Shown: positions 7,855-16,200 of the stretch, piece after piece | Position numbering within the stretch: the first letter of the stretch is position 1 | Layout of the letters: each line of letters opens with the position of its first letter | Source of the DNA: DASQEH01 sp038237745 | GTDB lineage: Bacteria; Actinomycetota; Actinomycetes; Propionibacteriales; Nocardioidaceae | Direction: 5' to 3' | Assembly (NCBI GenBank): GCA_038237745.1 | Contig: JBBRYJ010000020.1 | Span: 1-19,269, forward strand | Length of the DNA: 19,269 nucleotides | Position numbers and translations under genes: made by a program | The notes under the pieces: model-generated | What the model was told of the DNA's origin: nothing | Databases searched by the model: none | Seen by the model: the letters and a program-made list of their open reading frames with translations, nothing else

Positions 7855-8357
7855 CCCACCATCTCCTCTGTCTGGTCGAGATCCGACGTCGAGAACGCCA
7901 CCGCGTCCAACGCCAGCCGGGTCCTGGGCCACACCACCAGCGCCGCCGAGGCGAGCGCGAGTCCGATGTCACGGGCGATGTCCCATGGGTACTTCTGGGC
8001 GGCGTCGGTGACGGTCGTCCCCCCGCCGCCGAAGCAGCCGCACTCGATCTGGGTGCCCCGCGCCCACGCCGCCGAGATGCCGAAGATGAACGCTACCTGC
8101 ATCAGCGCCGAAACACTCGCCGAGACCCTCGTGACGAGCCCCACCACCAGCAGAGACCCGACGACGATCTCCACCACCGGCAGTGCATGCCCCACCGTGG
8201 GCACCACTGACTCGGGTAGCAAACGGTAGGCGCGTACAGCCCGCACCCCCTCAGCCGGGTCCGGCAGCTTCAGCCAGCCGGCCACGATCCACACCCCGCC
8301 GACCACGACACGTGCGATGAGACCAAGCACTGGCCACCATCGTCGCTCACTCGCCAC
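7851..8357 (-). CDS. MauE/DoxX-family redox membrane protein
   Basis: This 168-residue, four-helix membrane protein begins with GLIARVVVGGVWIVAGWLKL, followed by a conserved YRLLPES...GHALPVVEIVVG stretch. IECGCFGGGG near residues 104-113 contains a CxC pair (Cys106, Cys108). These are traits of the MauE/DoxX group, which usually sits next to a DsbA or thioredoxin-fold gene and is thought to relay electrons or disulfides across the membrane. The stop overlaps the dsbA-like start by four bases, so the pair is clearly a unit. I preferred GTG 8357 because it gives a normal short N-terminus; an alternative GTG at 8411 adds 18 poorly conserved residues. About 150 bp separate it from the end of copD, and that gap may hold its own promoter. 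Confidence 0.82.
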   Translation of the reverse strand: MASERRWWPVLGLIARVVVGGVWIVAGWLKLPDPAEGVRAVRAYRLLPESVVPTVGHALPVVEIVVGSLLVVGLVTRVSASVSALMQVAFIFGISAAWARGTQIECGCFGGGGTTVTDAAQKYPWDIARDIGLALASAALVVWPRTRLALDAVAFSTSDLDQTEEMVG

Positions 8358-8507
8358 CCGCCCAGTGTCCCGTACAAGACCTCCCCACCAAACGGGCGGG
8401 GACCCCGTCACGTTCCTGCACGACTTCCGGGGTTTGCCTCTCCTCCTCGGCTGCTCACTGTCTGAGATGGCGGAGTCTGTGACAAGGGCACCGTTCCTGG
8501 TCAGCCC

Positions 8508-9575
8508 TCAGCCGGATCGGTGAACGCTCTGGACAGATGTGACTATCAACGCGGAAGCGTGCACGTGAGTCTGAAGAGGCGTCGGGGTGCGCGACAGTGC
8601 GACCGCGATACCAACAGTAGCGGCCATCAGGCAGACTTCGGCGCCGGCGACGCGTGCGAAGACCCGCCAGGTGCGGACAGAGTCAGTGGCATTGACGAGG
8701 TCAGGGATGGTGCGCTGGCGGTGCGCAAACCCAAAGGCCGCGAGGCCTCCGATGGCGACAACCTTCACGACCACCAGTTGCCCGTACCCGGTGCTGAACG
8801 GAGCCCTGACTGTGGCAAGCCGAATCGCCGCATTCAGCAGGCCGGTGGCCAGCACCGCGCCAAAGCACCATCCGGCGATCGAAGAGAACATCGGCAGGAC
8901 GTCACGCAACACTCCGGGGCGTGACACGGTGATCCAGGTCAGGCCCACCAGGCCCCCCACCCAGACTGAGACCGCCCCGACGTGAATTATAAGACTGACG
9001 ACGGCGACACTCTCGTCCGCCGAAGTCGCGGCATGACCTGTCAACACAGGGGGGAGCAGGGCGGCCACGCCGAAGGCGAGCAGAGCCTGCCAGCGCCGAC
9101 CGAAATCAGCGAGGGTCAGGACAGCAACGACAAGGACTAGAACGACCTGTACCGCTGCCGTTCGGCCTAGCGTGGTACCAGTCAGAAAGCTGCTCACCTC
9201 CTGCAAGGTCAACTGGTCGACCGGATGGGCGAAGACGTCCGAGGCGGTCAAAGCGAACTGTGCAAGCAGCAGCACTGCCCACGCTGCGGCGACCCGGCGG
9301 ACGCCTGTTATGAGGCCCGTACGTTCACCTCCCAGCTCAGCTCGTCGGGCGAGCAAAACCGCTGTCGTGCATAGTCCCACCACAGAGATACCGGCAACGT
9401 CGACGAAGAGCTTCACGATCGACAAACCCCAACCGGTCAGCCAACCCGGATCGGGGATCCCCGGTGGTGAAGCCTCCGGAGCACCCCCGCCCGCACGTAG
9501 GCACACGACGAGCACCACAGTCGCCAGAAGAGCGACCAGAGCCGATCCTCGCCACCCCCACAGCCGCGCGAGCAC
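8508..9575 (-). CDS. copD: CopD-family copper resistance membrane protein
   Basis: This is a 355-residue polytopic membrane protein with about eight helices. The CopD domain (PF05425-type) is recognised from IIHVGAVSVWVGGLVGLTWI in the middle, with its membrane-embedded histidine, and from GYGQLVVVKVVAIGGLAAFGFAHRQR. Two more histidine spots are TGHAAT and the tail THVHAS. CopD works with CopC in copper uptake or redistribution across the membrane. The GTG start at 9575 lies one base after the copC stop, with GGGAGAG inside the copC end serving as ribosome binding site, so copC and copD are translated from one message. In many actinobacteria the two are fused or paired like this. Longer in-frame starts (to 9704) would overlap copC and add non-membrane shadow residues. 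Confidence 0.88.
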   Translation of the reverse strand: MLARLWGWRGSALVALLATVVLVVCLRAGGGAPEASPPGIPDPGWLTGWGLSIVKLFVDVAGISVVGLCTTAVLLARRAELGGERTGLITGVRRVAAAWAVLLLAQFALTASDVFAHPVDQLTLQEVSSFLTGTTLGRTAAVQVVLVLVVAVLTLADFGRRWQALLAFGVAALLPPVLTGHAATSADESVAVVSLIIHVGAVSVWVGGLVGLTWITVSRPGVLRDVLPMFSSIAGWCFGAVLATGLLNAAIRLATVRAPFSTGYGQLVVVKVVAIGGLAAFGFAHRQRTIPDLVNATDSVRTWRVFARVAGAEVCLMAATVGIAVALSRTPTPLQTHVHASALIVTSVQSVHRSG

Positions 9576-9576
9576 G

Positions 9577-10209
9577 TCAGCCCGTCTTCTCTCCCGAGTC
9601 GTTCGACCCTCCCTCGCCGGTGGCCTTCCCAGAACCGCTAATGGCCGGTTCAGACCCACCTCGTGCGAATACGAGACCCGCGACGAACAAGAGCACCAGC
9701 CCAACGATGATGAGGCGGAAGTACCACGTCGCTACGAACGGCTGAGCCTCCGGCGATGTAGAGGCGGCCGAAGACCCACCTTCGCCGGCCGGTACCGGCG
9801 TCGCGACAGAGGGGCTCGCAGAAGACTGTCCTGCCACTGCGAAGGACACGCTCCCGATGACTGGGTGACTATCCCCGGATACAACCCGGAACGACATCGT
9901 GTACTCACCGTCAGGGCCATTCGGGTCGATCCGCTGAGTCACCGTCGCGTCGAGCACGTCAGCGTCCCCAACCGCCAGGTTCATTCCGTCCGGTGCGATC
10001 ACCGATACATAGGCGGGCACGGCGACGTTCTCGTCGAACGTGAACGACACCTCAGCGGGCAGCTTCGCGAGCGTGTTGCCGCTACTAGGGTTTGACCCGA
10101 CCAGCACCGCGTGAGCCTGGGCCGAGCTGGGATGAGCGGCCCACAGGACCAACACCAAGAACGCGAGCACCCACCTGTGAACGGATGACGATCGAGGGCA
10201 GGTTCTCAC
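9577..10209 (-). CDS. copC: CopC-domain copper resistance protein
   Basis: The protein is about 210 residues. A signal peptide (WVLAFLVLVLWAAHPSSAQA) is followed by the CopC beta-barrel beginning HAVLVGSNPSSG, so cleavage after AQA (about residue 32) would leave His33 as the mature N-terminus, the classic Cu(II) ligand. FTFDENV, DPNGPDGEYTMSFRVVSGDSHPVIGSVSF supplies the rest of the domain, including the second conserved histidine and acidic ligand. After a Ser/Ala/Pro-rich linker a single helix (FRLIIVGLVLLFVAGLVF) anchors the C-terminus in the membrane, as in many actinobacterial CopC proteins. The start is GTG 10209 (TTG 10212 is possible). It is followed one base later by copD. Its natural upstream partner ycnI is broken, so expression would depend on the 87-bp gap before it. 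Confidence 0.9.
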   Translation of the reverse strand: MRTCPRSSSVHRWVLAFLVLVLWAAHPSSAQAHAVLVGSNPSSGNTLAKLPAEVSFTFDENVAVPAYVSVIAPDGMNLAVGDADVLDATVTQRIDPNGPDGEYTMSFRVVSGDSHPVIGSVSFAVAGQSSASPSVATPVPAGEGGSSAASTSPEAQPFVATWYFRLIIVGLVLLFVAGLVFARGGSEPAISGSGKATGEGGSNDSGEKTG

Positions 10210-10210
10210 C

Positions 10211-10239
10211 AAATCATTGTCCCTACGCGGCGATGATTT
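10211..10239. promoter_or_regulatory. AT-rich dyad overlapping the copC start region
   Basis: AAATCAT at 10211-10217 and its exact reverse complement ATGATTT at 10233-10239 are about 22 bases apart centre to centre, roughly two helix turns. The dyad ends directly at the copC initiation codon. It stands out as AT-rich in GC-rich surroundings. A second dyad, CGCGGC (10226-10231) with GCCGCG (10241-10246), partly overlaps and could form a hairpin in the copC leader. It may be an operator or a translation-control structure; no regulator family is recognised. Confidence 0.35.
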
Positions 10240-10299
10240 AGCCGCGGAACCACCGGATCCGCGGCATCGCCTGGTCGGAACTCAGCCGATCTCCCGATC

Positions 10300-10764
10300 T
10301 CAACGGCCGGTCATATGCTCCCGGCGCATCGACGCGAGGAGACCCGCTGCCGCTGCCAGGCCGATGACGACGCCAAGGCCACCCAGCACTCGCGCCACTG
10401 TGTCGGAGGAGTCCGCCGCATCGGAGTTCGAACCAGCCGACGTGGCTTCGAGTGAAGAAGTGCTTGTGGTCTGGGTCGATCCGGAGTCGTCGCCTGTCGC
10501 TGCCCCGAGGTCCAGGCTGGGGGCAGGATGCTCCGGCTCGGCCTTGCCCGGCCGCTGAATCTGGTTCCAGTTCACCGTGTGACCGTCGGATTACGACTGG
10601 ACCGCCGGGAATGCGAGCGTTTCGGCGTCATCCGGGAACGGGCCTACCGACAGGGCGAAGTTGTCGTACTCTCCGGGCGCAATCTCCGTCTTGCCGGTTG
10701 CCGTCCAGGTCACCCGACTGACGGCCTAGGTGAGATTGAAGTCTCCTACCCTCACCGGCGTCGG
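10300..10764 (-). pseudogene. YcnI/DUF1775 protein, 5'-truncated, with in-frame stops
   Basis: On the minus strand the C-terminal half of a YcnI (DUF1775) protein can be read: PVRVGDFNLT, stop, AVSRVTWTATGKTEIAPGEY, DNFALSVGPFPDDAETLAFP, AVQS, stop, SDGHTVNWNQIQRPG. A Ser/Thr/Asp-rich linker and a C-terminal helix (VLGGLGVVIGLAAAAGLL) follow. The stops are TAG at 10726-10728, where the family usually has Glu, and TAA at 10591-10593, where it usually has Tyr (QxYSDG). YcnI proteins are exported, membrane-anchored copper-binding proteins often encoded beside copC/copD. The signal peptide and the copper-ligand histidine at the mature N-terminus are missing. Upstream of about 10765 the frame no longer resembles the family and runs into the opposite-strand lipoprotein-like gene. 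It is therefore almost certainly non-functional. Confidence 0.8.
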
Positions 10765-11143
10765 TATCGAGGGAATCCTGGCTCCGGCCAAGCTTGCTCG
10801 CGGGGATGCCTCCTGGACCAACCGCCTCTACACCTGCACGTATCGACTACCTCAGAACGGAAGGCTCGTACTGTCGGTGAAGGACTCGCAAGACGTCGAG
10901 TCCGGGTCGACCTACTTCGACCGGTCGCGACGAGACCTGCCGCATACGAAACCGCTTCAGGGCCTCATCTCCCTCGGTCTGCCCTCCTACGAAGCGCAAC
11001 AAGGCATCGTGGCCTTCCTCAAAGATGGCAAGACGCTCACCGTCGACGCCAGCCGTCTGTCGCCTGAGGTCGGCGGCCACCAGTCACGCGAGGACGTGGC
11101 ATACGCGGTCGCCGCTGAGGTAGTGGCCTGCTGGAGCGAGTGA
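10765..11143 (+). pseudogene. lipoprotein-like secreted protein, N-terminally truncated
   Basis: The plus-strand frame reads IEGILAPAKLARGDASWTNR, then LYTCTYRLPQNGRLVLSVKDS, a middle region, and DVAYAVAAEVVACWSE at the end. This resembles the C-terminal ~120 residues of small actinobacterial secreted or lipoprotein-type proteins of unknown function (two cysteines, TCTY...CW). No signal peptide or lipobox precedes it. The only in-frame start, a GTG at 10730, follows a TAG stop directly (10727-10729), has no ribosome binding site, and would add residues that belong to the antisense ycnI remnant. I interpret it as a gene whose 5' end was lost in the same event that truncated ycnI. The family identification is from memory of similar sequences and is moderate. 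Confidence 0.55.
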
Positions 11144-11297
11144 GACCGGGCACTTCCGGACACGTAGATGCCAACGTGCGCGGACGTCACCAACTGGGCG
11201 GCTCACTGGTCGCAGCCAGATCGTCACCCCCACGTAAGGTCGATTCACCCCTCTGCGGTCTGAACCGGCCTAACATCGGAGCACCTAGGAGGTAGCC

Positions 11298-11465
11298 GTG
11301 TTCGACTCGATGCACATGCACATGCCAGTGGTGATCGCCATCTTCGCCGTGCTGTTGCTCATCATCCTGGCCGGTCTTTTCGTGGCGGTTCGCGTCATAG
11401 GCCAGCGCGTCGTCGAAGACGAGAGGCACAGCCCGAGCGATAGGCACCCCGACAGCCGCCTCTGA
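11298..11465 (+). CDS. small membrane protein with Met/His-rich N-terminus (55 aa)
   Basis: This short gene encodes MFDSMHMHMP, then one hydrophobic helix (VVIAIFAVLLLIILAGLFVA) and a charged C-terminal tail (RQRVVEDERHSPSDRHPDSRL-like, several histidines). The GTG start at 11298 has a near-perfect AGGAGG at 11287-11292 with 5-base spacing, the best ribosome binding site in this part of the window, which argues that it is real. The function is unknown. The MHMHMP segment is the type of thioether/imidazole cluster that binds Cu(I) or Ag(I), and the gene sits at the edge of the copper region, so a role as a small copper-binding or accessory membrane peptide is a reasonable inference. The helix suggests a single-pass protein with the Met/His end on one side and the acidic/His tail on the other. 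Confidence 0.65.
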   Translation: MFDSMHMHMPVVIAIFAVLLLIILAGLFVAVRVIGQRVVEDERHSPSDRHPDSRL

Positions 11466-11623
11466 AGGTTGAGCCGACGTCTCCGCCGCCCGCAGTCACT
11501 GCACCGTGCGGCCGGCCACTTCCCGACCGGCTGACAGGCCGGGGACTCTGCACCCCCGTTCGCCCGGATAGGTTCGACCGATCGACCTCGAACCGGTGGT
11601 TGGAGCGAGCGGGGAGGACCGAC

Positions 11624-14041
11624 ATGAGTGCCACTGACGACTATCTGCGCTTCGAACGCGTTACCTCCGTCGAGGACACAGAGCGTGGGGTGCTAGCAGA
11701 GCTGCACGGCGAGCAGCTCACTCTCGACCTGGTCAATGCCGACTTGGTGCGGATCAAGATCAGCCGCGGTCGAGTCTTCGACGATGTGCCGACGTTCGCG
11801 CTCTGCGTTGATCCATTGTCAGACCACGTCGCTTTCACTGTCGAGCGGACCGCGGACGCAGTACGGCTGCGGACCGCGGCCATGGTGGTCTCGCTCTGGC
11901 TGGACCCGTTCCGAGTGGACGTACATCGCCTGGACGGCAGCCCCGTGGTGGAGACGGCGCAGGACGCGGACGGCCGGTACTGGGCTTACGCGACCCTGAA
12001 CGACGCATTCACTGTTCGTCGCCGATGCCGCCAGGAGGATGCGATCTTCGGTCTCGGAGAGAAGACCGGACGCCACAACCGCAAGGGACGCGACTTCACG
12101 TTGTGGAACACCGATGTCCTCGATCCCGAGGCCACCCGCCCGTTCACCGCAGGGAAGTCGGCGGACGACCCCCGCTCGGACCGGACCTCCTCGCAGTTCG
12201 ACCCCTACTACGCGTCGATCCCGTTCTTCTACCACCAGACGTATCCCGATGGGACGATGGCTGCGTCGTTCCTGGACAACGGCTACCGGGGTCATTACGA
12301 CTTCTCCCAGCCCGACGAGTACCGCGTCCACTTCTCAGGCGGCCAGTACACCGAGTACGTCTTCGGCGGACCGGGCATGCCGGAGATTCTCGAGACGTAC
12401 ACCTGGCTGACTGGGCGCACGGCGCCACCGCCCATCTGGGCGTTGGGCTACCACCAGTGCCGCTGGTTCCACTACACGCAGGACGCGGTCGAACAGCTCG
12501 CCCAACGTCACCGCGACGAGGACATCCCGTGCGACAGCCTCTGGCTGGATATCGACTACATGGACGGCTACCGCGTCTTCACCTGGGACTCTGCTGCCTT
12601 CCCGGATGTCACCGGAATGCTCGAACGATTGGCCGGCAAGGGGTTCCGCGTCATCACCATCGTCGACCCTGGGGTGAAGCATGACCCGGGGTACTGGGTC
12701 TTCGACCAGGCGGTGGCGCGAGATGTGCTGTGCAAGACCGAGGGCGGCGACATCTACATCGGGAAGGTGTGGCCGGGCAACACCGCCTTCCCTGACTTCG
12801 TCACCGAGGAGGCCCGCATCTGGTGGGGCGAGCTCAACGCCGCGCACGTGCGGTCAGGAGTGGCCGGTATCTGGAACGACATGAACGAACCGGCCACCGG
12901 GGCCATCCTTGCGGAGGGCATGCGCTTCGGAAAGGGCCAGTACTCGCATCAGCGGTATCACAACCAGTACGCCCTGCTCATGGCGATGGGCACCACCGCC
13001 GGTCTTCGTGAGGCCATGCCGGACCAGCGAACATTCGTGCTGTCTCGTGCCGGGTTCGCGGGCATCCAGCGGTATGCCGCGAACTGGCTAGGCGACAACC
13101 TGTCCCGCTGGGACCACCTATGGCTGAGCATGCCGATGGCAATGGGGTTCGGCGTCTCCGGACAGGCGTTCGTCGGCGCCGACATCGGCGGCTTCCACGG
13201 CGGTTCGAACGCCGAGCTCTTCTTGCGCTGGATGCAGTACGGCACGCTCACGCCCTTCTGCCGCAACCACTCCGAGGTGGGTAACGTCGACCAGTACGCC
13301 TGGGCCTGGGGCGATGTCGTCCAGGACCTCGTGCGGGAGGCGATCCGGCTGCGGTACCGGCTGCTTCCCTACCTCTACGCCACCTTCCTCCGGGCATCCG
13401 AGACAGGCGCCCCCGTGCAGCGACCACTCGTCTTCGACTACCAGTACGACCCCACAGTGCGCGATATCGATGACGAGTACCTGCTCGGACCAGACCTGCT
13501 TGTTGCACCGGTGCTCGACGCCGGCGTGACGGCCCGTCAGGTCTACCTACCCGAAGGCAGGTGGTACGACTGGCACACCGGGGCGACGGAGGACGGCAAC
13601 CGCTTCATCGTCGCCCCGACTCCGATGGACCACATCCCCATCTATGCCCGTGGCGGCTCGGTGATCCCGACCTGGCCGGACGCCCCCGCCTCGACGGCGG
13701 GATACCATCCGGATGCGATCGAGCTGCACCTCTTCGTGCCGGGAGCCGACGGCACCCATCGCTCGATCCTCCAGGAAGACGACGGCTTGACCCTAGCGGC
13801 CACGACCGGCGGCCGGTACCGGACGTCGTTCGACGTGACGCGCACCGGCGACCGGGTGACTATGCATGCCGAGGTGGAGGGCCACGGATACCCGGAGTTC
13901 GCTCGAGAGGATTTCCGACTAGTGGTACATGGAGCAGCGCCGCCTGAGATGCGGCTCGGCGGCGAACGACTGGCGACGAGCGGCCGACATGTGGTCATCC
14001 CGAACGCAGGCAGCGGCTTCACCCTCGAGTTCGACCTCTAG
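11624..14041 (+). CDS. glycoside hydrolase family 31 alpha-glucosidase
   Basis: The 805-residue cytoplasmic protein has no signal peptide. GH31 motifs are in order: GLGEKTGRHNRKG in the N-terminal domain, ALGYHQCRW, SLWLDIDYMDGYRVFTWD (about 306-323), and WNDMNEP with nucleophile Asp419. WLGDN with the acid/base Asp491 follows, then GADIGGFHG and TLTPFCRNHSEVG (the substrate-binding arginine-asparagine-histidine). A C-terminal beta domain (LLGPDLLVAPVLDAGV, YLPEGRWYDWHTG) follows the barrel. It should release glucose, or a related sugar, from the non-reducing end of alpha-linked oligosaccharides; the linkage preference is not readable. The ATG at 11624 is preceded by GGGGAGGA at 5 bases. No sugar transporter or regulator flanks it, so it appears to be a single-gene unit. 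It converges on the permease gene with 40 bases between the stops. Confidence 0.94.
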   Translation: MSATDDYLRFERVTSVEDTERGVLAELHGEQLTLDLVNADLVRIKISRGRVFDDVPTFALCVDPLSDHVAFTVERTADAVRLRTAAMVVSLWLDPFRVDVHRLDGSPVVETAQDADGRYWAYATLNDAFTVRRRCRQEDAIFGLGEKTGRHNRKGRDFTLWNTDVLDPEATRPFTAGKSADDPRSDRTSSQFDPYYASIPFFYHQTYPDGTMAASFLDNGYRGHYDFSQPDEYRVHFSGGQYTEYVFGGPGMPEILETYTWLTGRTAPPPIWALGYHQCRWFHYTQDAVEQLAQRHRDEDIPCDSLWLDIDYMDGYRVFTWDSAAFPDVTGMLERLAGKGFRVITIVDPGVKHDPGYWVFDQAVARDVLCKTEGGDIYIGKVWPGNTAFPDFVTEEARIWWGELNAAHVRSGVAGIWNDMNEPATGAILAEGMRFGKGQYSHQRYHNQYALLMAMGTTAGLREAMPDQRTFVLSRAGFAGIQRYAANWLGDNLSRWDHLWLSMPMAMGFGVSGQAFVGADIGGFHGGSNAELFLRWMQYGTLTPFCRNHSEVGNVDQYAWAWGDVVQDLVREAIRLRYRLLPYLYATFLRASETGAPVQRPLVFDYQYDPTVRDIDDEYLLGPDLLVAPVLDAGVTARQVYLPEGRWYDWHTGATEDGNRFIVAPTPMDHIPIYARGGSVIPTWPDAPASTAGYHPDAIELHLFVPGADGTHRSILQEDDGLTLAATTGGRYRTSFDVTRTGDRVTMHAEVEGHGYPEFAREDFRLVVHGAAPPEMRLGGERLATSGRHVVIPNAGSGFTLEFDL

Positions 14042-14081
14042 CGCCGGCCGTGCGTAGAGCCGCACAGTCGCTGACCGCGGC

Positions 14082-16046
14082 TCAACCACCGACGTGGATG
14101 CCTGGGCGCAGTGCCGGGTCCGGCTCCGCCTCTCGGAGCACCTCGCGAGTGACCGGTGCCGTGTCGCCTCGGCCGAGCAGGAGGTACTCGAACACGTGCA
14201 CGAGTGGGCTGCCCTCCGCCCAGTCGAAGTAGCACTGCGGACGTAGCGCGGTGGTGTCGCGCAGGTGCAGGAGGATCGCCGCCAGGGCGTTGGGGACCAC
14301 GGGGCTCTCCACCCGCAGCACCCGGTGTCCCTCGACGTCGATGCCCCGGACATGCAACTCGGTCGCGAAGTCGGAGGGGTCGGAGACGTCGACCTCGAGG
14401 AAGATGACGGAGGCGGAGTCGGGGATAGGGTTCACCGCGCGCTGTTCGCGTTCCTTGTCGCGGTACTCTGCGCCGTCGCCGGCTTGACGCTGGTTGGCGA
14501 CGATATGCAGCTCCTCGCCGTGTGCCGCGCTGTCGACGATGCCCTGCGCGACTTCGTCGAATTCGACCAGGTCTGCCCGCAGCTCGGTGCTTCGTGACAC
14601 GCGGGACACCAGGGACACCACAAGGATCGCGGCGATGAACGCCGCGGAGATCACGATGCCGTCGGGCTTCTCGATGACATTCGCCACCAGGGCGAAGGCG
14701 AATACCAATGTCACCACACCGAAACCGACCGCAGCCCGAGGCCTACCTGCCGTGCGGGACGCCAGCGTGACCGCGACCGCCGCCGAGACCATCATCACGA
14801 GGAGGCCGGTGGCGTAGGCGCCTGCCTGAGCGTTGACGTCGGCCTTGAAGATGATGGTGATGAGGATGGCGATGGCCGTGTAGACCAACACGACGGGTCG
14901 CACCGCGCGGCCCCACTCAGGGGTCATTCCGTATCCCGGGAGATAGCGCGGAACGATGTTGATGAGGCCCGCCATGGCGGAAGCCCCCGCGAACCACAGG
15001 ATCAGGATCGAGCTGATGTCATAGACGGTCCCGAACCCGTCTCCCAGGTACTCGTGGGCGAGGTAGGCCAGGGCGCGACCGTTGGCGTTGCCCCCCGTCT
15101 TGAACTCCTGCGCCGGGATCAGCACTGTGGTGACGAACGTGGTGGACAGCAGGTAGACGCTCATGACCAGGGAAGCAACGGTCAGCAGCTTCCGGGTGTT
15201 GGCGACTCTGTGCTTCAGACGTTCCTCCTCGGAGTCACCGGACGCCTCGACCAGGGGCATCATGCTCACTCCGGTCTCGAACCCTGAAAGCCCCAGAACC
15301 AGAAGCGGGAACGCCAGCACACTCGTGCTCAGAAGCGAGCCTAAGCCGCCGTTGGCAGCCAACGCATCAAGCCAACCGTTGAGCACACCTGCGTCGGAGA
15401 CCACGTGGACGAGGCCGACGGCGACGACGACCGCGTTGAGAAGGAGGAAGAGAGTGACCAGCGGGATGGCGATGGTGACCGCCTCGCTAAAGCCGGCGAG
15501 GAACACGGCACCGAGCACGGCAAGCAAGCCAACAGTGAGCAGGACCTCCTGGTGCCGCAGGATGTCCGGCGCGAACGGGTTCTCGACGAAGTGTGCGGTG
15601 GCGTCGGCGGCCGAGAGCGTGATCGTGATGATCCACGAGGTGGCGACGAACCCGAGCAGAAACAGGACGAACAGCTTGCCGCGCCAGAAGGGAAGCAGAT
15701 GTTCCAGCATGGCCACAGACCCTTGCCCGTGCGGGCTCTCGTCGGCCACCCGGCGATACATCGGAAGCATGCCCCCAAGGGTCAAGAGCACTATCAGCAG
15801 CGTCGCCAACGGCGAGAGTGCTCCGGCTGCCAGGGCGGCGATCCCAGGTAGGTAGCTCAAACTCGAGAAGTAGTCGACCCCGGTCAGGCACATCACCTTC
15901 CACCAGGCGTGCTGGTCGTCCGCCGACTCTCGCGCCCCCGGGCCGTGGACGACCCGAACCTGATGTGCGAGCAGCCACCTGGCGAGGGGGCCGGAGCCCG
16001 AGCCCTCGCTCTTTGCGGCGCTGGACTGTCCCGTCGCTTCACTCAT
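14082..16046 (-). CDS. APC-superfamily permease with C-terminal cytoplasmic domain
   Basis: This is a 654-residue integral membrane protein. After a ~50-residue hydrophilic start, about twelve hydrophobic segments follow, beginning with VDYFSSLSYLPGIAALAAGA, which corresponds to the unwound TM1 substrate site of amino-acid/polyamine/organocation (APC) transporters. GFSEAVTIAIPLVTLF and LGLSGFETGVSMMPL are also typical. The last ~150 residues are hydrophilic with a small alternating alpha/beta pattern (SASVIFLEVDVSD... ALAAILLHLRDTT) and are probably a cytoplasmic regulatory domain. The substrate is likely an amino acid or another organic cation but cannot be assigned. The protein is longer than standard APC permeases (about 450-500). 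The ATG 16046 start has GGAGGAG about 9 bases upstream. It stands alone between GH31 and the PPOX gene. Confidence 0.85.
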   Translation of the reverse strand: MSEATGQSSAAKSEGSGSGPLARWLLAHQVRVVHGPGARESADDQHAWWKVMCLTGVDYFSSLSYLPGIAALAAGALSPLATLLIVLLTLGGMLPMYRRVADESPHGQGSVAMLEHLLPFWRGKLFVLFLLGFVATSWIITITLSAADATAHFVENPFAPDILRHQEVLLTVGLLAVLGAVFLAGFSEAVTIAIPLVTLFLLLNAVVVAVGLVHVVSDAGVLNGWLDALAANGGLGSLLSTSVLAFPLLVLGLSGFETGVSMMPLVEASGDSEEERLKHRVANTRKLLTVASLVMSVYLLSTTFVTTVLIPAQEFKTGGNANGRALAYLAHEYLGDGFGTVYDISSILILWFAGASAMAGLINIVPRYLPGYGMTPEWGRAVRPVVLVYTAIAILITIIFKADVNAQAGAYATGLLVMMVSAAVAVTLASRTAGRPRAAVGFGVVTLVFAFALVANVIEKPDGIVISAAFIAAILVVSLVSRVSRSTELRADLVEFDEVAQGIVDSAAHGEELHIVANQRQAGDGAEYRDKEREQRAVNPIPDSASVIFLEVDVSDPSDFATELHVRGIDVEGHRVLRVESPVVPNALAAILLHLRDTTALRPQCYFDWAEGSPLVHVFEYLLLGRGDTAPVTREVLREAEPDPALRPGIHVGG

Positions 16047-16200
16047 CTAGACAGACTCCTCCGAGCTCAGCGTCGAGGGCTTTGTCGGGCGCCCCCGATA
16101 CAACGTACCCAGGAGGCAACGGGTCGCTCAGCCCGACCTCCAAGGCATCCCACCACCGCGGAGAGGTGTGAGAACGCTCAGACCCGATGGGTGGTGGTGG

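Noticed and set aside
12335..12847. Minus-strand frame within the GH31 gene
   Set aside because: It is antisense to the conserved catalytic barrel and has no independent start signal or domain.
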